From contig JAUHXU010000006.1 in NCBI GenBank assembly GCA_030426805.1, forward strand, positions 325,716 to 389,715: 64,000 nt of DNA. The letters are read 5' to 3'. Within the stretch, counting starts at the first letter, position 1. Every line of letters begins with the position of its first letter. The translations under genes and the position numbers were made by a program. The notes below the pieces were generated by a model. The model saw only the letters and a program-made list of their open reading frames with translations, made no database searches and had not been told where the DNA came from. Source of the stretch: a bacterium (GTDB taxonomy: Bacteria > Planctomycetota > JAFGQW01). Below are positions 23,691 to 32,921 of this stretch, piece by piece.

Positions 23691-25277
23691 TCACGCCTCG
23701 GTGATCGATTGCGTGAGTCGGTCGCTGTCGTCGTCGAGCCAGAGGTCGGTCGGGATGAGGTGCGCCGGCTGCGGCGCGTCGCGACGGGCGAGGACGAGGA
23801 AAATCCGCCGGTCGATACAGCGGTTCGGCAACGTGTCGCGCCGGAACAGCACGTCGACGAGCCAGGTGTCGGGCCGTCCGCCGATCGCCGGGGCCACGGG
23901 TCGCGGCGGGAGACCGCCGAGCTCGGTGCGGAGGTCCCATCCGATTCGACGCGCGTCGGGGGGCAGTTGGTCGAGCGGTGCGTTCTTCCAGGAGAAGACG
24001 CTGCTCGCGAGGCGCACCAGTGCCGCGGGGTGGCGCGCGAAGTAGGGGTCGAACGAGACGAGCATCGAGCCGGGAAGGTCGTCTTCGTCGTCCTCGTCGA
24101 ACAGGCCGCTGTTCGCCTGCACGACCGCGGCCGGGACGATCACGCCCTTCGAGAAGAGCGTGCGGTCGGGTCGCTCCGCCCGCGCGTTGAAGCGCAGCGC
24201 GACTGCGATCGACACGACCGCGATGAGCGCGATCACGGCGAAGACCGGTATCGGGGCGACGAACCAGGCGACGATCGCGAGCGGGAGCGCCCACAACATG
24301 CCGAAGAGGAACAGCAACGCGTGCCAGAGGTCCCAGTGGTCGTCGCTCGCGAAGCCGGGCGGCGGCAGCTTGTCGCGCATCGGCCGATAGCGCCGCCGGA
24401 CCGATTCGCACAGCGCCTCGAATGCGGGACACTCGGCCGGCGGCTCGCTCGACCACATCGCGTCGGCGCCGTCGTCCTCGGCGCGCTCGTCGTCATCCCA
24501 GTCGTCGTCGTCTTCCTCCTCCTCCAGTGCGTTCTCGCCTCGTGCGATCGGGTAGTTCGCGGTCCAGGCTGCGCCGAAGACGCCCCAGAAGATCGACAGG
24601 AGGAAGATCGCGTCGCGAGGGCCGTTCGCATCGTCGCGGGCGAGGAGGAACACGAGGCGTCGGTCGAAGCGCTCGTCGGGGAACTCGTAGCGATTGATGC
24701 CGACGCGGATCAGGAACGTCCTGTCGTTCCCGGCGATCGGCGGCGGCACCGGTACCCGCGGCGCGAGCAGTGCGTCGCCGCCGAGTGCGGAGGCGACCGC
24801 CGGGTCGGTCGCGAGGTGTTCGGCCAGCGCGACGAGGCCGTCCGGATCCGCGGCGAGCGGTTCGTGAAACGTCGCGACGAGGACCGCCGGCACGACCTCG
24901 TCGGACTCGGGGGCGAGCGACGCCGCCCAGACGAGCGCTGCCGGAACGACGACACCGTCGCGATAGAGTCGGGCGCGACCGTCGCGGATCCGAACGAAGG
25001 CGACACGCACGTAGGCGGCCGCAGCGGCGACGACCGCCGCCGCGACCCAGAGGATCGGCCCCTGCGTGAAGAGGAACAACAGCAGCAGCGCCGGAACGGC
25101 AGCCGCGAGCCCGACCGAGGCGCAGAATTGTGCCCTCGTCTCGATGCAATCCTCGTAGCGGATGCCCTCGAGGTGGGGCGACGGCCCGGCATCGATGGCG
25201 GTGCGGACGCGTCGCCGAACGTCGGCGAGCGCACCCTCGAATCCGCGCGGGTCGTCTGTCGGTAGGGGGACGGGCAT
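23691..25277 (-). CDS. Membrane protein with internal tandem duplication
   Basis: This is a protein of 528 residues built of two similar halves. Each half has a hydrophobic helix pair (about 52-95 and about 320-370), then a line of type 'ARLYRDGVVVPAALV' (first) or 'RTLFSKGVIVPAAVV' (second), and later 'FDRRLVFLLARDDA' or 'IDRRIFLVLARRDAP'. A very acidic linker ('EEEEDDDDWDDDERAEDD') separates the halves. No enzymatic motif is recognised. I chose the ATG at 25277 over 25343 because the homologous sequence starts there and a TATCCT box lies 6 nt upstream. It is divergent from the beta-helix protein at 25342. Confidence 0.65.
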   Translation of the reverse strand: MPVPLPTDDPRGFEGALADVRRRVRTAIDAGPSPHLEGIRYEDCIETRAQFCASVGLAAAVPALLLLFLFTQGPILWVAAAVVAAAAAYVRVAFVRIRDGRARLYRDGVVVPAALVWAASLAPESDEVVPAVLVATFHEPLAADPDGLVALAEHLATDPAVASALGGDALLAPRVPVPPPIAGNDRTFLIRVGINRYEFPDERFDRRLVFLLARDDANGPRDAIFLLSIFWGVFGAAWTANYPIARGENALEEEEDDDDWDDDERAEDDGADAMWSSEPPAECPAFEALCESVRRRYRPMRDKLPPPGFASDDHWDLWHALLFLFGMLWALPLAIVAWFVAPIPVFAVIALIAVVSIAVALRFNARAERPDRTLFSKGVIVPAAVVQANSGLFDEDDEDDLPGSMLVSFDPYFARHPAALVRLASSVFSWKNAPLDQLPPDARRIGWDLRTELGGLPPRPVAPAIGGRPDTWLVDVLFRRDTLPNRCIDRRIFLVLARRDAPQPAHLIPTDLWLDDDSDRLTQSITEA

Positions 25278-25283
25278 CCGGGG

Positions 25284-25289
25284 AGGATA
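25284..25289 (-). promoter_or_regulatory. -10-like TATCCT, possibly leaderless start
   Basis: Read on the minus strand, TATCCT ends 6 nt before the ATG at 25277, with no SD. It pairs with the plus-strand box at 25330 in the 64-bp divergent gap. Confidence 0.25.
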
Positions 25290-25329
25290 CCAGGACCCGG
25301 GGGACGTTGTGCAATCGGCGCCGGTGCAG

Positions 25330-25335
25330 TAGTCT
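25330..25335 (+). promoter_or_regulatory. -10-like TAGTCT, possibly leaderless start
   Basis: TAGTCT ends 6 nt before the ATG at 25342 and no SD precedes that ATG. Its spacing is like that of the boxes at 11269 and 56401. Confidence 0.25.
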
Positions 25336-25341
25336 CGGGCC

Positions 25342-26793
25342 ATGAAACGGATCGAATTCTGGATCGTGTTGCTGACGATCGTCGCGGGTGCGAACGCGCA
25401 GCGGACGCTTCACGTCCCCGCGAAGTATCCGACGATCACGCGGGCGCATCGCGACGCACGCAACGGCGACATCGTGCTCGTACAGCCGGGGCGCTACGTC
25501 GAACCCGCGTTGCTGATCGTGAAGGAAATCACGGTGCGCAGCGCGGCCGGACCCTGGGTGACGACGATCGACGTGAACGGCGGTCAATCCGTCGTCGTGT
25601 CTTCCCAGTTCCGGCCGGTCGTGCTCGACGGCTTCACGGTGACCGGTGCGACGAACAGCGGCGTGCGGGCCGGCTACAACGCACAGATCCGAAACTGCGT
25701 GGTCACCGGCAACCGCGGTCGGGTCGGCGGGGGAATCTTCGTCGCGGGCGCGAACAACCTCATCGAGCGCTGCGTGATCGCCGGCAACGTCGCGGATTTC
25801 TACGGCGGCGGGATCGGCACGGATGACCAGACTGCCCCGGTCATTCGGCACAACATGATCGCGGGCAATGTCGCGATGATGATCGGCGGCGGCGTCTGGC
25901 TCTATCACACGGATCTCGTCGCGAACTCGATCGTGGGGAACGTCGCCGGCTTCCATGGCGGCGGCGTGTCGATGGGCTTCTTTCCGTTCGGGCCCCTCGT
26001 GAGCAACGTGATCGCCGGAAACGTCGCCGGGCTCGACGGCGGCGGCGTCTACGTAATCGGCGAGTACGTCAACGGCGAGAACAACACGATCGCCGGCAAC
26101 CGGTGCGGCCGCGACGGCGGCGGCATGTATCTGGGCCAGTCCACGTGGATGTCGAACAACGCGATCATCTCCGGCAACCGCGCTGCCGGACGAGGCGACG
26201 AACTGGCGCTACGGGGCGGGCAGTTCACGATCGACCACGCGATCCTCCGCCAATCGCCAGGCGCGATCTACGCGACCTACACGACACCCTCGATCGGCAC
26301 CGCGGTGCTGGACCTCGACCCGGGATTCGTCGACCTCGCCGGCAACGACTACCACGTGCTCCTCGGCTCGTTCGCGGTGGACGGCGGCGTCGCATCGACG
26401 ATCGCGACCGTCGACTTCGAGGGCGATCCGCGGCCGACCGGTCGCGGGATGGACCTCGGTGCGGACGAAGCGCATCCGCGTTTCTGGGTCGCCGGTGACG
26501 CGCGTCCCGGCGGGACGATCCGTCTGCGTGCGATCGGCATCCCGGGGCAGCCGGTCGTGCTCGCGATGACGACCGACGCGCGGCTGCGGCGCCCCGGCCT
26601 CGTGCTGCCGGGGATCGGTACGTGGTCGCTCGTCGGACCGGTGGCCGTCGTGCCGCTCGGCCCGATCCCGGCGACCGGGCTGCTCGACGTCGCCCTCACC
26701 GTGCCGCCGACGACGCCGGTCCCGCTCGACGTGCCGATGCAGGCGACGATCGGCACCGCGCTGTACGACGTCGTCGTCGTGTCGGTTCGTTAG
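25342..26793 (+). CDS. Secreted right-handed beta-helix protein
   Basis: This is a protein of 483 residues with a signal peptide ('MKRIEFWIVLLTIVAGANAQ'). The entry segment 'HVPAKYPTITRAHRDARNGD' is the typical start of DUF1565/pectate-lyase-like helices. It is followed by many coils ending in repeated blocks such as 'IAGNVADFYGGGIG', 'IVGNVAGFHGGGVS', 'IAGNVAGLDGGGVY' and 'IAGNRCGRDGGGMY', and then 'DFEGDPRPTGRGMDLGADE', seen in many secreted choice-of-anchor proteins. The last ~100 residues are a beta-rich tail ('GDARPGGTIRLRAIG') common in this lineage's exported proteins. No lyase active-site residues can be assigned, so it may bind rather than cleave polysaccharide. Confidence 0.82.
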   Translation: MKRIEFWIVLLTIVAGANAQRTLHVPAKYPTITRAHRDARNGDIVLVQPGRYVEPALLIVKEITVRSAAGPWVTTIDVNGGQSVVVSSQFRPVVLDGFTVTGATNSGVRAGYNAQIRNCVVTGNRGRVGGGIFVAGANNLIERCVIAGNVADFYGGGIGTDDQTAPVIRHNMIAGNVAMMIGGGVWLYHTDLVANSIVGNVAGFHGGGVSMGFFPFGPLVSNVIAGNVAGLDGGGVYVIGEYVNGENNTIAGNRCGRDGGGMYLGQSTWMSNNAIISGNRAAGRGDELALRGGQFTIDHAILRQSPGAIYATYTTPSIGTAVLDLDPGFVDLAGNDYHVLLGSFAVDGGVASTIATVDFEGDPRPTGRGMDLGADEAHPRFWVAGDARPGGTIRLRAIGIPGQPVVLAMTTDARLRRPGLVLPGIGTWSLVGPVAVVPLGPIPATGLLDVALTVPPTTPVPLDVPMQATIGTALYDVVVVSVR

Positions 26794-26802
26794 AGTGGTG
26801 CG

Positions 26803-28002
26803 TTAGGCGTCGATCCCGATCGGGTCGGCGATCGTCGCGATCGGCACCGGGGCATTCGGGTCGATCGTGACCGCGATCGCCCAGACCCGCAGCGAGAGCG
26901 CCGGCGGCAGGGGGCTCAGGTCGAGGGTGGCGACCGCGGTCCCGGTCGCACCCAACGTCCCGACGTTGTTCTGCACGAGCGGTGCGAGTGCGCCCGACAA
27001 CGACGCGATCGCGATCGGATCGAGCGCGAGCTGGATCACACGGCCGTCGGCGAGGGGAACCCCGCCGCGAACGCCGGACACGCCGACCGCGAGCGCGTAG
27101 CCGCGGCCCGCTTCGCCGGGGAAGCTCATCGCGAGCTGCCACTGCCGGTTCGCGGTGCGGACGCTCGCGAGATTGCGGTGGCGGTCGGGGAACAGCGCGT
27201 TCAGGAAGCCGCTCGTCATCGGGATCTGCGACGTGACCGCGAACGGCCCGAGATCGATCTGCTCGAGTCCGGGGCCGGCCGGCACGACGGCCTTGCCTTC
27301 GGCGACACGGTCGAGTGCGACGAGTCCGCCCATCGCCCCGGTCGACGCCTGCAGCGACGAGACGAGGGTGCCGCCCTGCACCTTGAGCAAGTCCACGCGG
27401 CGCGTCGTGCGGCTGAACAGGTAGTGGACGGCCAGGAACGAGCCATCCGACGCATCCTGCACGACGCTTCCGCCGGTCTGGATCGACGTCGAGATCTGCT
27501 GGTAGATCGACGTGACGACGCCGTTGCTGACGCGTGTCAGCGTGAGGCGTCCGTTCCAGCTCTCGATCACGACGTCGCCGGTGTCGATGTCGGTCGTCAT
27601 CCCGTAGGGGGTGCCGATCAGCGTGCTCTGCGCGAGGGTCGTGAGTTGCAGCGACGCGCGTCCGAGCACGTCGATCCGGTTCTGGCGGGCGAGCAGGTAG
27701 TCGCCGTTCTGGTCCACGCCGATCTGGGTCGGCGCGACGGTCGTGAGCGTCGTGATGACCTGCGTGTTCGGGTCGAACCGCATCAGTCCGGCCGCGAAGC
27801 CGTAGCCGATGTAGTGGCGGTTGTCCGCGTCCATCATCGCGAGGCCGTCGGCCTGCGGGAATCCGATCGTCGTGACGACGCCGTTCGAGAAACGCTGGAG
27901 TCCGCTCCCGTCGACCAGCATCCAGTCGGTGAACGACTGTGCGGGCGCGACGGACGACGCGGTCAGGAGGGCGAGCAAGGCGGCTGCACGGACGAGGCTC
28001 AT
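26803..28002 (-). CDS. Secreted beta-propeller-like protein, paralog
   Basis: This is a protein of 399 residues. The ATG at 28002 is preceded by GGAG and followed by a signal peptide ('MSLVRAAALLALLTASSVA', then 'PAQSF'); an in-frame ATG further up at 28050 lacks this. Strand repeats such as 'LMRFDPNTQVITTLT' form the propeller body. The C-terminal module is that of the proteins ending at 792, 841 and 36137 ('GVPLADGRVIQLALDP', 'GTLGATGTAVATLDL', 'DPNAPVPI'). It converges on the beta-helix gene with a 9-bp gap. Confidence 0.8.
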   Translation of the reverse strand: MSLVRAAALLALLTASSVAPAQSFTDWMLVDGSGLQRFSNGVVTTIGFPQADGLAMMDADNRHYIGYGFAAGLMRFDPNTQVITTLTTVAPTQIGVDQNGDYLLARQNRIDVLGRASLQLTTLAQSTLIGTPYGMTTDIDTGDVVIESWNGRLTLTRVSNGVVTSIYQQISTSIQTGGSVVQDASDGSFLAVHYLFSRTTRRVDLLKVQGGTLVSSLQASTGAMGGLVALDRVAEGKAVVPAGPGLEQIDLGPFAVTSQIPMTSGFLNALFPDRHRNLASVRTANRQWQLAMSFPGEAGRGYALAVGVSGVRGGVPLADGRVIQLALDPIAIASLSGALAPLVQNNVGTLGATGTAVATLDLSPLPPALSLRVWAIAVTIDPNAPVPIATIADPIGIDA

Positions 28003-28268
28003 CGGGAGCTCCAATCGGGGGACGGGGTTCGCGTTCACCGAGAATACCACGGTGTGCGCGACCCCGCCCGCGCGTGCTCCGATTGACTCAGACGTTCACC
28101 AATCACGCGTGTCGCGGGGAGGACACCCGGTGTCGCCCCGCGCGGACAGTGCGTCCGCTCCGATCGCGCAAGTTCTTCGCAAAGTTGTCCTGCCGGACTT
28201 TGGCATGGAACTTGTGCCTGCGTTCGCGAATCCGAAGCCTGCCGCGACGAGCACACGATGGTGTATCC

Positions 28269-28970
28269 ATGTCCCGCTCCCTCCTCCTCGTCCTGGGGTG
28301 CGCCTGCGCCGCGGCCGCCGGCTGCAGCTCCACGACCGCGGATTCGATGGCGCTGTCCGGCAATCTCGCCGGTGCCCTCGAGCGCTACGAATCGGAATCG
28401 TCCTACGACGCACAGCTGAAGGCCGGCGCGGTCCATCAGGCTCGCGGTGAGCACGGCGCGGCGGTGATCGCGTTCACGCGTGCGATCGCGGCCAACGACG
28501 GTGCGGACTATCGCGTCTTTCAGTATCGTGCCGAGTCGTTCCTCGCGTCCGGCGATCCAGCCTCCGCCGAGGCCGACCTCGACCGCGCGCTCGACCGAGC
28601 GCCGCGGGTCGCGCAGGTCCACTTCCTGCTCGGAAACCTGTTGGTCGAAACCGGGCGCTTGCCGGGCGCGGTCGCGGCCTACTCGCGCGCGATCGCGTGT
28701 GCCGACGATCGCGCGATCGGCGCCCACGCGCTGCGAAACCGCGCGCTCGCGCACTATCGGCTCGGCGAGCTCGAGCGCGCCGCCGACGACATGCGGATGG
28801 CGGTCGAGCGCAGCGATGCCGTGACGAGCACCGATCGCTACAACCTCGGTCTGCTGCTCTACGCGGCCGGACGCGAGGACGACGCGCGCCGGGCATGGCG
28901 CGACCTCGATCCCGCCGACCGCGACCGCGTGCGAGTGCTGATGCACGACGGCGCGAACGAGACGTTCTGA
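28269..28970 (+). CDS. TPR-repeat lipoprotein at the head of an ExbBD operon
   Basis: This is a protein of 233 residues. The signal peptide ends in a lipobox-like 'AAAAGCSS', predicting a lipidated Cys. Four or more TPR-type helix pairs follow ('AVIAFTRAIAANDGADYRVF', 'AEADLDRALDRAPRVAQVHF', 'VAAYSRAIACADD'). TPR lipoproteins commonly accompany ExbB/ExbD/TonB operons with coiled-coil partners, where they are thought to organise the envelope complex. All six genes to 32908 run in one direction with short gaps or overlaps. The 267-bp region upstream (28003-28268) holds no gene. Confidence 0.8.
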   Translation: MSRSLLLVLGCACAAAAGCSSTTADSMALSGNLAGALERYESESSYDAQLKAGAVHQARGEHGAAVIAFTRAIAANDGADYRVFQYRAESFLASGDPASAEADLDRALDRAPRVAQVHFLLGNLLVETGRLPGAVAAYSRAIACADDRAIGAHALRNRALAHYRLGELERAADDMRMAVERSDAVTSTDRYNLGLLLYAAGREDDARRAWRDLDPADRDRVRVLMHDGANETF

Positions 28971-29005
28971 ACCGACGACCCCAGACCCACGGAGATCCGA
29001 TTCCG

Positions 29006-30103
29006 ATGCGTACCCACTTTCCCCTCGCGGCGGCACTCGTCGTCACGATCACGACCGGCGCGGCCGCGCAGTCTCGCGCAGAGTCGTCTGCAGAGGCGCG
29101 CGCTGAGTCGCGCGCGACGCCGAAACCGCCGGGCGACGAGCGTCGCGCAAAGTCACCCACTCGATCCGCGCCGAAGAAGCCGCGCGGCCGCACGTCGGGC
29201 AGCATCATCCTGCCCGACTTCAATCCGAAGAAGCAGTTCCAGGTCATCCGCAAGGGACTCGACAAGAGCATCCCGATCGGCAAGACGATCCAGCAGGCGC
29301 AGTCGAAGCTCGGTCCGCTGATCGAGCGACTCAAGGCGAAGCCCGACCTCGAGGGCGAAGCCGCGGTCGAACGCGAGCTGTCGGCGTTCGTCGACCGGCT
29401 GAGCGGTCAGGTCGTCGAGTTGATGGGGGAGCGCGACAGCATCGTCTGGGCGTTCCGCGATCTCAAGCGTGGCCTCGGACGGATGCGCTCGTCGATCGGA
29501 ACCTACGTCGTCGACCTGAAGCGGCGAATCCTCGGCGAACGCCGCAAGATGAAGCGGCTGGAATCGCGGCTGAAGAAGCTGGCCGCCGACGTCCGCAGCG
29601 CCGAGGGGCCCGAGCGCGCACGCCTGGGCCGTGAACTGTTGATGCTCGATCGTAAGCACCGGCTCCTCGCGTCCGCGATGACGCAGTACGACAAGCTCGC
29701 GGCGTCGTTCGGCGCGTCGGGCACCGGTCTCGACAAGCTCGAGGGCGCGTTCACGCGGATGTCGCAGAACGTGAACCACCTGCTCGACGTGCTCGAAGTG
29801 CAGTACGAAATCCTCCGCTTCAGCGCCGGCACGCGCCGGGACTTCAGCCGCGTCAAGGAACTGTTCGCGCGCGTGATGGGCGGCAGCGAGGCGGACCTGA
29901 AGAAGATCGTCGACCGGCTGAAGGACGTGAACCACCAGATCGCCTTCCTCGGGGACTTCATGCAGACGGTCGGCGAGATCAACTCCTTCAACCGCCTCGT
30001 GATCGACGTGGACACGGCGACCGCCGGCATCCTCGACGTCGGTGTGGACGGCGCTCCGAAGAAGGGTGACGATCTCGACAAGCTTTTGGACAAGTGGAAG
30101 TAG
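29006..30103 (+). CDS. Exported coiled-coil protein, ExbBD-associated
   Basis: This is a protein of 365 residues with a signal peptide ('MRTHFPLAAALVVTITTGAAA'), then a low-complexity Ala/Arg/Ser/Pro stretch, then long heptad-patterned helices ('LKRRILGERRKMKRLESRLK' and 'VDRLKDVNHQIAFLGDF'). No enzyme motif is visible. GGAGA precedes the ATG. A periplasmic coiled-coil gene in front of ExbB is also found in TtpC/DUF3450-type TonB systems, and the same linker or regulator role is inferred here. Confidence 0.7.
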   Translation: MRTHFPLAAALVVTITTGAAAQSRAESSAEARAESRATPKPPGDERRAKSPTRSAPKKPRGRTSGSIILPDFNPKKQFQVIRKGLDKSIPIGKTIQQAQSKLGPLIERLKAKPDLEGEAAVERELSAFVDRLSGQVVELMGERDSIVWAFRDLKRGLGRMRSSIGTYVVDLKRRILGERRKMKRLESRLKKLAADVRSAEGPERARLGRELLMLDRKHRLLASAMTQYDKLAASFGASGTGLDKLEGAFTRMSQNVNHLLDVLEVQYEILRFSAGTRRDFSRVKELFARVMGGSEADLKKIVDRLKDVNHQIAFLGDFMQTVGEINSFNRLVIDVDTATAGILDVGVDGAPKKGDDLDKLLDKWK

Positions 30104-30113
30104 ACGGAGAACG

Positions 30114-30920
30114 ATGATGAACACCTTGCATACCAGCTACGCCGCGGTCGTCTTGCTTTGCGCGCCGATCGCGGCGACGACCCAGACCGACCCCGACCCC
30201 GCGCCGCGTGAGCGTCGCGTCGACGTGCTGCGGCGATCGGCGGATGCGCCCACGCCCAGGCCGGTGCCCGTGCGGGAGAAGCCGGCGCAGCAAGCACCCC
30301 CGTCGACGGAGGATCGCGCCGCGCGCGTGGACCGTGACCTCGGTGCCGCCGCAGACACCTACGAACGCGTCTACGACCGGCTGAGCTACGGCGACGAGCA
30401 CCTGCGCAAGCAACTCGCGACGAACGAGCGACGCCGCGACGAGATCGAGCGTCGACTCGCACGCAAGAAGCGCGAGCGCGTTGCGCTCGAGGAGCGCGTC
30501 ACCGACCAGTTCTCGCTCGTTCGCCGGCGCTATCCGCCGCCGGAGAGCAACGAGATCGTCGTCGAGCTCGCGAGCGAATACGATGCGACGCGTCAGGCGC
30601 TCGAGGACGAGATCGCGACGCTGCGCGAGGACCTTCGGTTCGCCGAGGAGCGGATCGGTTCGGTTCGCAAGCAGCTTCGTCGCGTCCAGGCGCGCTCGAT
30701 CGGCCGGGACGTTCGTGCGCGGGCCGCGGGGCAGCCGGTCGACGCGTCACCCGAGGCGAACGAGACCGGGCGCACGTTCGCGCAGCTGGAGCGCCTCCGG
30801 GCGCGGGTCGCGAAGCGCCGCGTCGATTCGTTGCTGACGATGCGGATCGAACCGCTCGATCCGGCCACGTGCGGGCGGCCCGCCGACTTCCGCACCCGCG
30901 TGTTCCGTGCGGTCCGATGA
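30114..30920 (+). CDS. Exported coiled-coil protein, DUF3450-like position
   Basis: This is a protein of 268 residues with a short signal peptide ('MMNTLHTSYAAVVLLCAPIAA'), a Pro/Arg-rich linker and a long charged coiled coil ('LATNERRRDEIERRLARKKR', 'LREDLRFAEERIGSVRKQLR'). Either of two adjacent ATG codons could start it. Its stop overlaps the ExbB start (ATGA). By place and shape it corresponds to the DUF3450-type periplasmic partner of ExbB in TonB accessory systems, although sequence similarity to DUF3450 is not obvious by eye. Confidence 0.7.
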   Translation: MMNTLHTSYAAVVLLCAPIAATTQTDPDPAPRERRVDVLRRSADAPTPRPVPVREKPAQQAPPSTEDRAARVDRDLGAAADTYERVYDRLSYGDEHLRKQLATNERRRDEIERRLARKKRERVALEERVTDQFSLVRRRYPPPESNEIVVELASEYDATRQALEDEIATLREDLRFAEERIGSVRKQLRRVQARSIGRDVRARAAGQPVDASPEANETGRTFAQLERLRARVAKRRVDSLLTMRIEPLDPATCGRPADFRTRVFRAVR

Positions 30921-31546
30921 GCGCGATTCTCGATGAACTGCTCGCGCGCGGCGGGCCGTCGCTCGTCGTGCTCGCAGCGCTGTCGGTGCTCGCGGTCGCG
31001 GTCGTGCTCGAGCGCGGCTGGTTCTGGGGCGTGCGCGCCCTCGTAGGGCGGCGGCGCGACATCGAGCGTGCGATCGACTCGATCGAGGCGCGCTCGTTCG
31101 CCGCGGCGACGGCCACGCTCGCGCGCTTGCCCCGCGTGCCGTTGGCGCGCGTGCTGCTCGAAGGGCTCCGGCATCGGGGCGCGGCCGCCGCCGGGCGACT
31201 GGAGGCGGCCGCGCGCCGCGAGCACGACGCGATGGTGCGCAACACCGGCGTGCTCGAGACGATCACCGCGGTGGCGCCGCTCGTCGGGATCCTCGGCACG
31301 GTGCTCGGGATCATCCGTTCGTTTCACGGATTCGGCGCCGGTGGGGCGGTCGTCCCGCCGCCGCACCTCGTGATCGGTGGCGTGTCCGAGGCCCTCGTGA
31401 CGACGGGTGCCGGGCTCGTCGTCGCGCTCGTCGCGCTCGTGTTCGCCGCGGCGCTGCGCGGACTGGCCGATCGCGGCACGACGTCGATCGAGCTCGCGGT
31501 CACGGCCGTCGAGCCGCTCCTCGCGGAGGACGACCGTGCGGGTTAA
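30917..31546 (+). CDS. exbB: MotA/TolQ/ExbB-family proton channel
   Basis: This is a protein of 209 residues with three membrane helices at about 14-36, 113-131 and 153-177. The family block 'TITAVAPLVGILGTVLGIIRSF' and the last helix with 'TTGAGLVVALVALVF' are the standard MotA_ExbB signature. With ExbD (next gene, overlapping) it forms the proton-driven motor that energises a TonB- or Tol-type protein. Both junctions overlap, so expression is tightly coupled. Confidence 0.88.
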   Translation: MSAILDELLARGGPSLVVLAALSVLAVAVVLERGWFWGVRALVGRRRDIERAIDSIEARSFAAATATLARLPRVPLARVLLEGLRHRGAAAAGRLEAAARREHDAMVRNTGVLETITAVAPLVGILGTVLGIIRSFHGFGAGGAVVPPPHLVIGGVSEALVTTGAGLVVALVALVFAAALRGLADRGTTSIELAVTAVEPLLAEDDRAG

Positions 31547-31946
31547 GCGAGCGACGCGAAGTCGCAGCGTGGACGTCGTGCCGCTGATCGACACAGTGTT
31601 CCTGCTGCTCGTGATCTTCTTGATGATGGTGCTTCGGATGCGGGCCGACGACGGCCTCGAGGTCGAACTGCCACCGGTCGGCCGCAGCGTCGCGACTGCG
31701 ACGGATGACGCGCCGATCGTCGTGATCGGCGTGACGCGCGGCGGCGCGATCGCGGTCGACGGGGAGACCTGCGCGCTCGCCGATGTCGCGCGCGCCGTCG
31801 GCGCGGATGTGTCGCGCGTCGAGATCCGCGGCGATCGCCGCGCGCCGCACGGGGTCGTGATGGCCGTGCTCAACACGGTCCAGACCGCGGGCATTCGCGA
31901 CATCCGCTTCGGCGTGTCGCCCGGCCAGGAAGGGGGAACGCGATGA
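31536..31946 (+). CDS. exbD: ExbD/TolR-family protein
   Basis: This is a protein of 136 residues. A single N-terminal membrane helix contains the functional Asp ('VPLIDTVFLLLVIFLMMV'), followed by a small periplasmic domain ending in 'AVLNTVQTAGIRDIRFGV', as in ExbD/TolR. I start it at the GTG at 31536, preceded by GGAGG and overlapping exbB by 11 bp; the frame extends further up but inside exbB. Confidence 0.88.
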   Translation: MRVKRATRSRSVDVVPLIDTVFLLLVIFLMMVLRMRADDGLEVELPPVGRSVATATDDAPIVVIGVTRGGAIAVDGETCALADVARAVGADVSRVEIRGDRRAPHGVVMAVLNTVQTAGIRDIRFGVSPGQEGGTR

Positions 31947-32908
31947 GGAACGGATTGCGCCTGACGTGCTTTGCGGCGCTCTCGATCGTGCTGCACGCGT
32001 GGATTTACGCCCGCGCGACGGATCGCGGTTCGGCGCTCGCCGATGCGCTGCGCGCCGCGCCGCGGGAGATCACGGCTCTCGGCACGACCGTCGTGCCGAT
32101 CGCGGAGCCCGAAACGGCGGCGACACCACCGCCGCCGGCTCCGAAGCCCGCACCGGTCGAGTCTACCCGGGTCGAGTCTGCCCCGGTCGAACCCGCTGCG
32201 CCGGCCGAACCGTTGCCGCGGTTGACGCGCGCCGCGCCGACGGCGGGCGTCGACGAGGGACGGCCCGCGACACCGCCGGTGCCGGAACCGGCCTCCGCGT
32301 CCGAGTCGCCCGGTCGTGACGTCGTCGAGACGCCGTTCGCGACCGAGTCGGACTACCTCGCACACGTCCTCGCGCGTGCCGATCGTGCGCCGAAGGACGG
32401 CACGCCGGTGCCGGATCTCGTGATCGACCTCGACCTGAGCGACGCCGACCTGCGAAGCGTGATCCGCTTCTACGGGATGAAGGTGGTCGCGTATCCGCTG
32501 TCGGGCGACGAAGCGCCGGCGTTCTACCTCGAACTGGCCGGCGACGACTTCGCGACCGCGACGCGTCGCGAGGGCGGTGAACCGCTCGCCGGCTTCTCCA
32601 ACCGCGCCCGAGACCTGACGGCGCACCCGGCGTTCTGGTCGCGGCTCAGCCGAGTCGCCGCTCGGCACCACGTCGATCCCTATCACGCACGGATCGCTGC
32701 GGTCGTTCCCGAGCGCGTCGACGGGTATTTCCTGCGCAAGCAGCGCGCGGCCGCGCGAACGGCCGGCCTCGCACTCGACGCCGTCCGGTCGACGCAGGCT
32801 CGCTTTCGACGTACGAACGTCGGGTGGATGCTCGCCGTCCACGCGGTGACACCGAAGACGGGTCGCACGGTTCCCGTCCCGTCCGATCCGCGCGGCGATT
32901 GGGAGTGA
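31943..32908 (+). CDS. TonB-like envelope protein
   Basis: This is a protein of 321 residues. One N-terminal membrane helix ('FAALSIVLHAWIYA') is followed by a long Pro/Ala/Glu-rich spacer (about 50-105, 'PPPPAPKPAPVE') and a folded C-terminal part. This is TonB architecture, but the usual C-terminal TonB signature is not evident; the domain has 'LVIDLDLSDADLRSVIRFYG' and many Arg. Its ATG overlaps the exbD stop. It is probably the energised partner of the ExbBD motor, with a receptor outside the window. Confidence 0.7.
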   Translation: MRNGLRLTCFAALSIVLHAWIYARATDRGSALADALRAAPREITALGTTVVPIAEPETAATPPPPAPKPAPVESTRVESAPVEPAAPAEPLPRLTRAAPTAGVDEGRPATPPVPEPASASESPGRDVVETPFATESDYLAHVLARADRAPKDGTPVPDLVIDLDLSDADLRSVIRFYGMKVVAYPLSGDEAPAFYLELAGDDFATATRREGGEPLAGFSNRARDLTAHPAFWSRLSRVAARHHVDPYHARIAAVVPERVDGYFLRKQRAAARTAGLALDAVRSTQARFRRTNVGWMLAVHAVTPKTGRTVPVPSDPRGDWE

Positions 32909-32921
32909 GCCCGGCAGGGCG

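Noticed and set aside
28201..28216. Sigma-54-like site (TGGCATG-N4-TTGTG) upstream of the TPR/ExbBD operon
   Set aside because: The -24 part fits, but the essential GC at -12 is missing (TTGTG), and no sigma-54 activator gene is nearby.
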